NCBI GenBank assembly: GCA_021162505.1
Contig: JAGGYO010000092.1
Span: 1-7,549, forward strand
DNA length: 7,549 nt
Reading direction: 5' to 3'
Origin: a bacterium
Lineage (GTDB): Bacteria; AUK180
This document shows positions 1 through 6,482 of the stretch, piece by piece. Every line of letters begins with the position of its first letter. Position 1 is the first letter of the stretch. Made by a program: the position numbers and the translations under genes. Below the pieces are notes generated by a model that was not told the origin of the DNA, made no database searches, and saw only the letters and a list, made by a program, of their open reading frames with translations.

Positions 1-201
1 ATTGATACTGAAAATAGAAGAAAATTTCTTGAAAAAAATATTAGAATTTCAAATCGGATACTTCTTGAGAATAGAGAAAAAGATGGTTATTCTCTGGGCT
101 TTTCTGATAATTATATTCAATATGCTGTGAAAAACGGTGAACAAAATGTATACAAGAAGGTAAAAGGTAATAAGGTTATTGGAGGTATTATTTATGAGTG
201 A
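1..201 (+). CDS. C-terminal end of a MiaB/MtaB-like tRNA methylthiotransferase (partial)
   Basis: Frame 1 is open from the window edge to a TGA at 199-201, giving 66 residues of a protein whose start lies outside the window. The segment begins with a charged helix (RRKFLEKNI), then a beta-rich stretch containing GYSLGFSDNYIQY and ending IGGIIYE. That order of a helix ending in a phrase like FL.K.I, then a small beta domain with a G(Y/F)(T/S)(D/E)NY motif, is what I know from the TRAM domain closing MtaB-type radical-SAM enzymes. MtaB methylthiolates threonylcarbamoyladenosine at position 37 of tRNA. The radical-SAM and iron-sulfur cysteines are outside the window, so MiaB or RimO relatives cannot be excluded. 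The stop overlaps the start of the aminotransferase, so the two are probably cotranscribed. Family call is from pattern memory only. Confidence 0.55.
   Translation: MDTENRRKFLEKNIRISNRILLENREKDGYSLGFSDNYIQYAVKNGEQNVYKKVKGNKVIGGIIYE
181..185 (+). promoter_or_regulatory. Shine-Dalgarno of the aminotransferase
   Basis: GGAGG lies 8 bases before the ATG at 194. It decides the start: the in-frame TTG at 179 lies ahead of this site and has no ribosome-binding sequence of its own. The site sits inside the last codons of the upstream gene. Confidence 0.85.
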
Positions 202-1219
202 AAACTACTATAGAAAAGACATTGAAGATCTTCCGGATTTCAAGGTAGAGAATATAAAGGCAACTTTAAAACTTGATCAAAATGAATACCCTGAAAAATT
301 ACCAAAATATTTGAGAAATAAAATATTTCATTCTCTGAAAAATAAATATACCGAGAACCGATATCCACAACCTATTGATTATTTAAATAAGAAGAAAAAG
401 ATTAGTGAGTTTTTAGGAATAAGTGAAAAGAATTTAATTTTTACAATGGGTGCGGATCAAGGTATTCTTGCAACAATGATAATTTCCGGAAAAAAGGTGA
501 AAATATTTACACCGACATATCCTATTCCTGAGAATGATGCTAAGATATTGAGTAAAGAACTATCCATTGAAGCGTTAAAATATGAAAATGACTTTGTTTT
601 ATCAAAGGAGCAAATTGGCAAAAATCTTGATCTCATTTATCTCGTTTCGCCAAATTCACCAGTGGGAAATATCATTGACGATGAGCTTGTAGAATATGTT
701 TGTAAAAATAATCAATTGGTCGTTATAGATGAAGCTTATTTTGAATACTCAAATAAAACATATATTGAACTCTTGAAAAAACATGAAAACCTTATTATTA
801 TTCGAACATTTTCCAAGGCATGCGGCTTAGCGGGATATAGGTTCGGTTATGTTTTTGCAAACGAAAAAATTATATCCTTAATGGAGAAAGTGCTTTTTGT
901 CCCATATAATTTGGGCCTATGCCATTATGCTATTATGGACAATTTTTCTGAAATATTTACACTTGGAATGGAACGGGGAAAAATAGTACAAAAAATACGG
1001 GATGAATTTTATCTATTTTTAAAGAAAAATTCGTTTAAATCCTATAAGAGTTATGGAAATTTTCTCTTTTTTGAAGCATCAAGGAAACTATACGATGAAC
1101 TTTTATCAAAGGGGATAAAAACAAGATATTACCATATTGAAAGCAAGGATTTCATCCGTATATCGATCGGAACTAAAAAAGAAATGGACCAACTTAAGAA
1201 AGAATTAAAGGGAAAATAA
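194..1219 (+). CDS. HisC-like PLP-dependent aminotransferase
   Basis: A 341-residue class I/II (fold type I) aminotransferase, close to the usual HisC length. Visible family marks: LDQNEYP near residues 28-33 and NRYPQP at 55-60 in the N-terminal arm; MGADQGI at 85-91 for phosphate binding; SPNSPVG with Asn154; DEAYFEY with Asp179, which pairs with the pyridine nitrogen; FSKACGLAGYRFG with the Schiff-base Lys208 and Arg216; and a C-terminal FIRISIG with Arg322, which should bind the substrate carboxylate. The SKA-GLAG-R-GY pattern is typical of histidinol-phosphate aminotransferases, which transfer an amino group between glutamate and imidazole-acetol phosphate in histidine synthesis. No other histidine gene is present, so an aromatic or other amino-acid substrate, or a CobD-like decarboxylase role, remains possible. 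Its ATG overlaps the upstream stop by 8 bases (ATGAGTGA), implying translational coupling. It is cytoplasmic: no signal peptide is visible. Confidence 0.85.
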   Translation: MSENYYRKDIEDLPDFKVENIKATLKLDQNEYPEKLPKYLRNKIFHSLKNKYTENRYPQPIDYLNKKKKISEFLGISEKNLIFTMGADQGILATMIISGKKVKIFTPTYPIPENDAKILSKELSIEALKYENDFVLSKEQIGKNLDLIYLVSPNSPVGNIIDDELVEYVCKNNQLVVIDEAYFEYSNKTYIELLKKHENLIIIRTFSKACGLAGYRFGYVFANEKIISLMEKVLFVPYNLGLCHYAIMDNFSEIFTLGMERGKIVQKIRDEFYLFLKKNSFKSYKSYGNFLFFEASRKLYDELLSKGIKTRYYHIESKDFIRISIGTKKEMDQLKKELKGK

Positions 1220-1238
1220 TGTTTTCCTTATTAATTTA

Positions 1239-1266
1239 TCGTATTTTCGCATATGCGAAAATACGA
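1239..1266. repeat. Perfect 28-bp palindrome, candidate operator or mRNA hairpin
   Basis: The left half TCGTATTTTCGCAT is followed immediately by its exact reverse complement, with no spacer. Symmetry stops at both outer bases (A at 1238, A at 1267). As RNA it would form a stem of about 12 pairs with an ATAU-type four-base loop. No U run follows on either strand, so it is not a canonical intrinsic terminator. It lies 19 bases after the aminotransferase stop and centres about 74 bases before the predicted transcription start of the nuclease gene. It could be the binding site of a dimeric regulator, a 3'-end stabilising hairpin, or a copy of a dispersed palindromic repeat. The sequence does not decide among these. 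Confidence 0.7.
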
Positions 1267-1292
1267 ACATAGCGGAATATAAAGAATTCAAT

Positions 1293-1320
1293 TTGAAATA
1301 AAAGTAAAAAGTGATACAAT
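1293..1320 (+). promoter_or_regulatory. Sigma-70-type promoter of the nuclease gene, leaderless
   Basis: TTGAAA (1293-1298) and TACAAT (1315-1320) are separated by 16 bases, each one mismatch from the housekeeping consensus. The -10 ends six bases before the ATG at 1327, so initiation at the usual distance would fall on or next to the start codon. No Shine-Dalgarno precedes that ATG. Both facts point to a leaderless transcript. Confidence 0.6.
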
Positions 1321-1326
1321 GCTACT

Positions 1327-2316
1327 ATGAGACGAACCATTTTTATAATTTTGGCTTTAATTCCAATATTGATATTTTCATGGGGGAGGAAGGTGCATTA
1401 CTATACCACCCTGAGGGCAATGAATATCTTATCAACTAATTTCGGTGTAACATTCAAAAGTAGTATTGACTATGTTGCCGATAACGCTTCTTTGGCAGAC
1501 CAATGGAAGATGTATGATAGGAATGAGGGACCTAACCACTATTGTGATTATGAAAATTTTCTCAGTAGGAAAAAGTCATATCTTGATCAGCCATTTAAAA
1601 CAGCAGTAAGGATGTATGGTGTGGATTTTTTAAGGGATAACGGAACCGTAATCTGGGCGCTTGATGAATATTATAAATTACTTGTGAGAGCATTAGAGGA
1701 AAAAAATTTTTCATCGGCTCTTGTTTATATGGCAATAGTATCACATTATATTGAAGATATTCACCAGCCGTTTCATACCACAAGGAACTATGACGGGCAA
1801 TTAACGGGAAATGTTGGGATCCATGCGAGATATGAGATCAATATGATGGATCTTTTCTGGGAGCCTAAGGTCTTGGATAGTTATAATAAAATTTCTGAAT
1901 TTGACGGGAAAAACCCTCGTTTTTTTGCCGTCTCTATTATTAAAGATTCATCCCGATATGTGAATGGTATTCTAAAAGCTGACTGTATTGCACGGGATAA
2001 GACCAATAGGGTCTACAATGATGAATATTTAAAAATATTATGGGATAATACCTCAAAAATGACAAATGAACGAACAGGTCTTGCCGCAGAGCGTGTGGCA
2101 GGATTTATACTTGCAGCATGGAAAGCAGCAGGTTCCCCTGAATTTCCTTCTGATATTATAAAATTAAAAGGTACCATTAACAAGGTTGAACGACCTGTAT
2201 TTTTTAAAGATAATTCTCAGCATAAGCATATCAATAAAGGTTCTGCATCAGATCTTTTACGCCTAATTCCAGTCCTTCTCTTTGCCGGCTTGATCATATT
2301 TCTGAAAAATCAGTAG
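1327..2316 (+). CDS. Secreted zinc-dependent nuclease/phospholipase C family protein (S1/P1 type), membrane-anchored
   Basis: A 329-residue protein with an N-terminal signal peptide (residues 1-18, MRRTIFIILALIPILIFS). Cleavage after Ser18 would leave Trp19 as the mature N-terminus, which S1/P1 nucleases and Bacillus cereus phospholipase C use as a zinc ligand. All nine trinuclear-zinc positions can be traced: Trp19, His24 (WGRKVH, spaced as in P1 nuclease), Asp58, His71, His140, Asp144, His150 (in HYIEDIHQPFH), His166 and Glu170 (HARYE). The last ligand is Glu, as in phospholipase C, where P1 nuclease has Asp. The substrate, single-stranded nucleic acid and 3'-nucleotides or phospholipid, therefore cannot be settled from motifs. 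A hydrophobic segment at about 309-326, followed by KNQ, should anchor the C-terminus in the membrane. The catalytic domain would lie outside the cytoplasmic membrane. It has its own promoter and no close downstream partner. The start is fixed by the signal peptide and promoter. Confidence 0.87.
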   Translation: MRRTIFIILALIPILIFSWGRKVHYYTTLRAMNILSTNFGVTFKSSIDYVADNASLADQWKMYDRNEGPNHYCDYENFLSRKKSYLDQPFKTAVRMYGVDFLRDNGTVIWALDEYYKLLVRALEEKNFSSALVYMAIVSHYIEDIHQPFHTTRNYDGQLTGNVGIHARYEINMMDLFWEPKVLDSYNKISEFDGKNPRFFAVSIIKDSSRYVNGILKADCIARDKTNRVYNDEYLKILWDNTSKMTNERTGLAAERVAGFILAAWKAAGSPEFPSDIIKLKGTINKVERPVFFKDNSQHKHINKGSASDLLRLIPVLLFAGLIIFLKNQ

Positions 2317-2435
2317 TTTTGGCTTAACAGTTCCAAATTTTAGGGATTAAGATTTAAAAAAATAAAAGCGGGATGTTGAGTGAATGGTTTTATGGATAAA
2401 AGAGTGTATGGCTCAGTAAGTTAAGAGGTGAAAAA

Positions 2436-2456
2436 CAGTATGCAGTATTTAGTATA
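2436..2456 (+). repeat. Three tandem imperfect heptamers
   Basis: CAGTATG, CAGTATT and TAGTATA follow each other without gaps, sharing AGTAT in every unit. The array is short and sits in the gene-free region. Chance in AT-rich DNA cannot be excluded with only three units. Confidence 0.5.
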
Positions 2457-3028
2457 CGGTTTCTTTACTATTTCGCCATTGCCTTGCTTGATAAGGAAAT
2501 CCAAAAGAAATAAAATAAACACAGAGTAAAAGGGGCCAAAAAATTAAGGGAAAGAAAAATACTAGATCTCCGTGTCAAGCACGAAGATGAATAGAATGTA
2601 ATGATAATGACAAAATTAAAAAATAAGTGGAAATGACTGAATTATCGGGTCAAATCTGATGATGACGAAGGAAGAAAAAACTTCACTTTTAACCTTTGAC
2701 CAATGATAGTTGAATATCGCTAACAATAAGGGAAAAAAGCAAAAGACAATAGGAAGCAATATTGCAAGCCCAAAGGCTAAGATGACGCAACCATTCTGAT
2801 ATTTGTCCGAAAGATCCTCCATTTATATGTTTTTTAATTCCACACTTATTTCGGTTCCCGAGTAATTGCATTCACAATTGTATCGAAGGACACTCTCCAC
2901 CTGCTCTCTATCTCCCATTTACTCATTTCCCTACGATCTCAGCGTCTTTGCGCCAAGATATTTTGAATGACTACAAATCAAACACGGGGAAAATCTGAAA
3001 TATTTTATAAAAAAAATACATAAAAAAC

Positions 3029-3059
3029 TTGAAAAATTTTCGTTTTTTTCGTTTAATAT
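3029..3059 (+). promoter_or_regulatory. Promoter of the deoB-ade-permease operon, probably leaderless
   Basis: TTGAAA (3029-3034) is followed by TTTAAT (3052-3057, spacer 17) or the overlapping TAATAT (3054-3059, spacer 19). An eight-A run at 3009-3016 and further A/T-rich DNA upstream resemble an UP element. With TTTAAT as the -10, transcription would begin at about 3064, the A of the ATG. The only purine run before that ATG is AGG at 3060-3062, one base away and too close to act as a Shine-Dalgarno. A seven-T run (3043-3049) lies within the spacer. Confidence 0.5.
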
Positions 3060-3063
3060 AGGT

Positions 3064-4755
3064 ATGAGAATTAAAAGGGTCATCATTATTGTTTTAGATA
3101 GTGTCGGTGTCGGAACAACACCCGATTCATATAAGTATGGTGATTATAATGTCAATACCCTGGATCATGTGAGTTCATATAAGAAAAATAGCTTGCAAAA
3201 CCTTGAATTAATGGGCTTTGGCAATCTATTACCTTTTGACTCCGGCATTTCGCACTTTAAATACTCTCTTGCCAATTACGGAAAAGCACAAGAGGAGTCA
3301 TCAGGAAAAGATTCTACTTCGGGTCATTGGGAAATAGCAGGATATATTAAAAGAGAACCTTTCCCGGTATATCCCCAGGGTTTTCCCGATAGGATAATAA
3401 ATCCATTCAAGCAGAGGATCGGAAGGGATATTTTAGGTAATTATCCTGCATCGGGTACTACTATTATTAATGATCTTGGCGAAGAACATATGAAAACGGG
3501 TTTTCCCATTGTTTATACATCAGGGGACTCTGTTTTTCAAATTGCCGCACATGAGGAGATCGTTCCCATAGAAACACTTTATCGCTGGTGCGAGATCGCC
3601 AGGTCCATATTGGTCGGCAAGGATCTTGTCGGTCGTGTAATAGCGAGACCTTTTATAGGGGATAAACCGGATAATTTTAAAAGGACCGCAAACCGCAGAG
3701 ATTTTTCTGCAACCCCTCCTGAAAATACTGTATTGGATAATGCTAAAGTGGCCGGATTAGATGTTCTTGGAATAGGCAAAATAGAAGATCTCTTCGCCGG
3801 TAAGGGTTTGACCCAAGCAGTTCATACATCATCAAATCTTGACGGCATTCAAAAGACCATCAAAGCGATTCAAAAAAGTTTACCCGATCATAATGTGGAC
3901 AATGGTATCATTTTTACCAATCTTGTTGACTTTGATACGAAATACGGTCATAGGAGAAATGTTGAAGGTTACTATAACTCTCTTAAAGAATTTAATGAGT
4001 ACTTGCCGGAGATCATTGGATATATGGAGCATGATGATGTTCTCATACTAACGGCGGATCATGGTAATGACCCTACATTTAAAGGATCTGACCACACCAG
4101 AGAATATATTCCCATTATTGCATATAGTCAGTCATTGAGGCGTGGTGTAGATATGGGGACGCAACATTTTTCTGATATCGGTCAAACGGTAGCGGATATT
4201 TTGAATATTAATAGGACGAAGAATGGAAATAGTTTTTTAAAACTTTTAAAACCCGATACCGATGAAATAAATATAGATATAAGTAATTTTAATCTGGATT
4301 TTTTCCTCTTTGATATGGGAGAATATCGTGAGGATATTTTTCTCATAATGAACGCTTTGCGTATGCATGAGAACAATGTTAATCTTTTTGTTTCAGATCA
4401 TTTAATGAAAAATTGTACATTTGAGACAGGTGATTGTTTATACAGTACATTGCCGGAGAATAGAAAAGAGAAATATGAAAATATCATTATTCCAATAGTA
4501 AATGACGGGATGGTATATAATTTACTTAACCTTAATAAGGATGATTCTCTTTATGATGAGGTGTTTAAAATGTTGGCTCTGAGAGAGAATATTGTACTGA
4601 CATATCCTTATGAGTTCTTGAATGGGGAAATGACATTTTCTCTAAAGCAAAAAAGAAGAGAAAATATTTCAGAATTGATAAAACTTGGTTACAAACTTAT
4701 TCCATTCTCAAAAATAAATCAAGAATTTGAAAAAATAATTAGGAGTAGAACATGA
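3064..4755 (+). CDS. deoB: Phosphopentomutase with an extra C-terminal alpha/beta domain
   Basis: Residues 1 to about 396 form a complete phosphopentomutase of the alkaline-phosphatase superfamily. It interconverts ribose-1-phosphate or 2-deoxyribose-1-phosphate with the 5-phosphates, linking nucleoside phosphorolysis to the pentose phosphate or deoxyribose aldolase routes. Two Mn2+ sites and the activating threonine are present: Asp12 in IIIVLDSVGVG, Thr85 in KDSTSGHWE, Asp291 and His296 in VDFDTKYGH, Asp332 and His333 in TADHGNDP, and His344 in SDHTRE. These match the B. cereus enzyme ligands at consistent spacing. DeoB normally ends near residue 385-405. Here about 165 residues continue in frame (roughly 397-563), with alternating strands and helices: FFLFDMG, VNLFVSD, NIIIPIVNDG, NIVLTYPYEF, KLIPFSK. 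This is Rossmann- or flavoprotein-like in layout, but I do not recognise it firmly. No signal peptide is present. The TGA overlaps the ade ATG by 4 bases. Confidence 0.95.
   Translation: MRIKRVIIIVLDSVGVGTTPDSYKYGDYNVNTLDHVSSYKKNSLQNLELMGFGNLLPFDSGISHFKYSLANYGKAQEESSGKDSTSGHWEIAGYIKREPFPVYPQGFPDRIINPFKQRIGRDILGNYPASGTTIINDLGEEHMKTGFPIVYTSGDSVFQIAAHEEIVPIETLYRWCEIARSILVGKDLVGRVIARPFIGDKPDNFKRTANRRDFSATPPENTVLDNAKVAGLDVLGIGKIEDLFAGKGLTQAVHTSSNLDGIQKTIKAIQKSLPDHNVDNGIIFTNLVDFDTKYGHRRNVEGYYNSLKEFNEYLPEIIGYMEHDDVLILTADHGNDPTFKGSDHTREYIPIIAYSQSLRRGVDMGTQHFSDIGQTVADILNINRTKNGNSFLKLLKPDTDEINIDISNFNLDFFLFDMGEYREDIFLIMNALRMHENNVNLFVSDHLMKNCTFETGDCLYSTLPENRKEKYENIIIPIVNDGMVYNLLNLNKDDSLYDEVFKMLALRENIVLTYPYEFLNGEMTFSLKQKRRENISELIKLGYKLIPFSKINQEFEKIIRSRT
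4741..4745 (+). promoter_or_regulatory. Shine-Dalgarno of adenine deaminase
   Basis: AGGAG lies 6 bases before the ATG at 4752, inside the last codons of deoB. It supports that start and coupled translation through the ATGA overlap. Confidence 0.85.
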
Positions 4756-6482
4756 GCTTGGTAGAACAAATAGACGCATCCCTTGGTAAAATTAAATCTA
4801 GTTTTGTAATAAAAAATGTTAATATACTGAATTTCTTTACTGGAAATATTGACAAAGGCGTTGATGTTGCTATATATAAAGACACTATTGTTGGAATTGG
4901 TCAGGATTATCACGGCGAAAAGGAACTTGACGGTACGGGAAAATATTTATCACCGGGATTTATTGATGCCCATGTTCACATAGAATCATCAATGGTATCA
5001 GTTGGAGAATATGCAAAGGCGGTGGTTAATAGAGGAACTACAAGTGTTGTTGCCGATCCTCATGAAATAGCAAATGTATTGGGTCTTGACGGGATCAGAT
5101 ATATGCTCTATACATCGAAATATGCTCCAATAAATGTTTTTCTCATGGCTCCATCCTGCGTACCTGCTACATCATTTGAAACTTCAGGCTCGACATTAAG
5201 GGCTTTTGACCTTCATCCACTATTCTCAGAAAAGTGGTTATTAGGTTTAGGTGAAATGATGAATTTCCCCGGGGTTTTAGCAAAAGATCCCATGGTCTTA
5301 GATAAGATAAGTATTGCATCGGGTAAGGTTATTGACGGCCATGCTCCGGGACTTTCCGGAAAGAAACTCAATGCTTATATTGGCGCGGGAATTTATTCTG
5401 ATCACGAAACTACTACAAAAGAAGAAGCAATGGAGAAATTAAGCAAGGGCATGTATATTATGATAAGAGAAGGCACCGCGACAAAAGATCTGGAAGCGCT
5501 GATTCCCATAATAGACGAGTTCAATCATACAAGAATTATGTTCTGCACCGATGACAGGCATCCCCATGATCTTATTAATCAAGGCCATATTGACTATATG
5601 ATAAAAAGAGCTATTGAGCGGGGAATTACTCCAATTACCGCTTATAAAGTGGCTTCATATTCAGCTGCAAGATATTTCGGTCTAAAGAACTTAGGCGGAA
5701 TTGCACCGGGATATCAGGCGGATCTTGTTCTTTTGGATTCTCTTGATGATGTTAAGATAAATTCAGTAATAAAATCGGGTAAGGTTGTTGTGGAAAACAA
5801 TCACTTTATATATGAAACTCCCGTAAAGATCCCTTATGATTTGAGAGCAAGTGTGAATATACGCTGGCTTTCACCTGATGATTTTAAGGTCAAGGTAGAA
5901 CCGGAAGACAGGGTTAGAATAATTGATATTGTACCGAATCAGATCATTACAAAGGAGATCATTGATAAACCTAAAACTAATGATGGTATGGTGGTCTCTG
6001 ATATAGAAAGAGATTATCTCATAGTAGTTGTTGTTGAAAGACATAGAGCAAGTAAGAATATCGGCATCGGCTTGATCCATGGTATTGGTTTGAAAAAGGG
6101 GGCTATTGCATCTTCCGTTGCCCATGACTCACATAATATTATTGCCGTTGGTACTAATTTCGATGATATGCTTAAAGCCATAATCAGGATAAAATCCAGA
6201 CAAGGTGGTTTTGCAATTGCATTGAACAATGAGATCATTGGTAATCTCCCTCTGCCCATTGCTGGCTTGATGACGGATATTCCTATGGTGGAAGCCGATA
6301 AGAAGATGCAAGAACTGCTTAAAATAACCAAGGAATTGGGTTCACCATTAAAAGATCCGTTCATGCAATTGGGTTTCATGGCATTGCCTGTTATACCCAA
6401 GTTAAAGATCACTGATAAAGGTCTTTTTGATGTTGAAAAATTTGCTTTTACACCCTTTATTGTAGGTGGAAATGATGAATAA
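4752..6482 (+). CDS. ade: Adenine deaminase
   Basis: A 576-residue member of the amidohydrolase superfamily, of full family length (about 570-590), converting adenine to hypoxanthine and ammonia in purine salvage. An N-terminal beta-sandwich half leads to the metal motif PGFIDAHVHIESS (His74, His76) and the family phrase VADPHEIANVLG (101-111). Further ligand or catalytic positions are Glu168 in LGLGEMMN, the DGHAPG motif (195-200, His197), SDHE (216-219, His218) and CTDDRHPHD (265-273). The C-terminal Ade-specific domain has VAHDSHNI (457-463) and FMALPVIPKLKIT (542-554). Homologues use a binuclear iron or manganese centre. It is cytoplasmic, with no signal peptide. It overlaps deoB by 4 bases and the downstream permease by 8, so the three genes form one translational unit. 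Together with DeoB it would process both products of adenosine phosphorolysis, though no nucleoside phosphorylase gene is in view. Confidence 0.96.
   Translation: MSLVEQIDASLGKIKSSFVIKNVNILNFFTGNIDKGVDVAIYKDTIVGIGQDYHGEKELDGTGKYLSPGFIDAHVHIESSMVSVGEYAKAVVNRGTTSVVADPHEIANVLGLDGIRYMLYTSKYAPINVFLMAPSCVPATSFETSGSTLRAFDLHPLFSEKWLLGLGEMMNFPGVLAKDPMVLDKISIASGKVIDGHAPGLSGKKLNAYIGAGIYSDHETTTKEEAMEKLSKGMYIMIREGTATKDLEALIPIIDEFNHTRIMFCTDDRHPHDLINQGHIDYMIKRAIERGITPITAYKVASYSAARYFGLKNLGGIAPGYQADLVLLDSLDDVKINSVIKSGKVVVENNHFIYETPVKIPYDLRASVNIRWLSPDDFKVKVEPEDRVRIIDIVPNQIITKEIIDKPKTNDGMVVSDIERDYLIVVVVERHRASKNIGIGLIHGIGLKKGAIASSVAHDSHNIIAVGTNFDDMLKAIIRIKSRQGGFAIALNNEIIGNLPLPIAGLMTDIPMVEADKKMQELLKITKELGSPLKDPFMQLGFMALPVIPKLKITDKGLFDVEKFAFTPFIVGGNDE
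6464..6469 (+). promoter_or_regulatory. Shine-Dalgarno of the first permease
   Basis: AGGTGG lies 5 bases before the ATG at 6475 and only 2 before the ATG at 6472. It contains the in-frame GTG at 6466, which is therefore unlikely to be the start. The ATG at 6475 is preferred. Confidence 0.7.

Larger units (their letters stand above)
2317..3063. other. 747-bp intergenic region without a convincing gene
   Basis: No frame on either strand gives a recognisable protein. The longest open frames, on the - strand around 2616-2871, have no Shine-Dalgarno, and their hydrophobic look follows from the purine-rich + strand. The + strand is A/G-rich from about 2341 to 2760 and C/T-rich from about 2885 to 2940. 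Short repeat-like pieces occur: three heptamers at 2436-2456, CACAGAG near 2520, CTCCGTGTC near 2568, and CAGCGTCTTTGCGCC near 2940. A 10-bp palindrome GCAATATTGC lies at 2756-2765. Only a weak 5-bp hairpin (TTTGG/CCAAA, 2318-2337) follows the nuclease stop, so no good terminator is seen. The last 60 bases are A/T tracts and the promoter of the next operon. It may be decayed or repeat-derived DNA, but this is inference. Confidence 0.6.

Noticed and set aside
179..193. TTG at 179 as start of the aminotransferase, adding five residues.
   Set aside because: The GGAGG at 181-185 follows the TTG and is ideally placed for the ATG at 194.
1211..1227. GGAAAA/TTTTCC hairpin across the aminotransferase stop as terminator.
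   Set aside because: Six mostly A-T pairs that include coding bases, with no clean T run after it. The nearby palindrome is a better structural candidate.
2318..2337. Hairpin TTTGG/CCAAA followed by TTTT after the nuclease gene, as an intrinsic terminator.
   Set aside because: Five pairs with only two G-C pairs and a ten-base loop are too weak to claim.
2616..2871. Two overlapping - strand open frames (60-68 codons) with hydrophobic stretches, looking like a small membrane protein or a frameshifted remnant.
   Set aside because: No Shine-Dalgarno before either start and no recognisable family. The hydrophobicity is expected from reading the complement of a purine-rich strand, and the two frames compete with each other.
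2885..3063. Purine riboswitch or other structured leader upstream of deoB.
   Set aside because: I could not trace a purine aptamer or an associated terminator, and the promoter lies immediately at the start codon, leaving no leader RNA.
6466..6474. GTG at 6466 or ATG at 6472 as start of the first permease.
   Set aside because: The GTG lies inside the ribosome-binding sequence and the ATG at 6472 is only two bases from it. The ATG at 6475 has proper spacing and gives an ATGAATAA overlap with ade.
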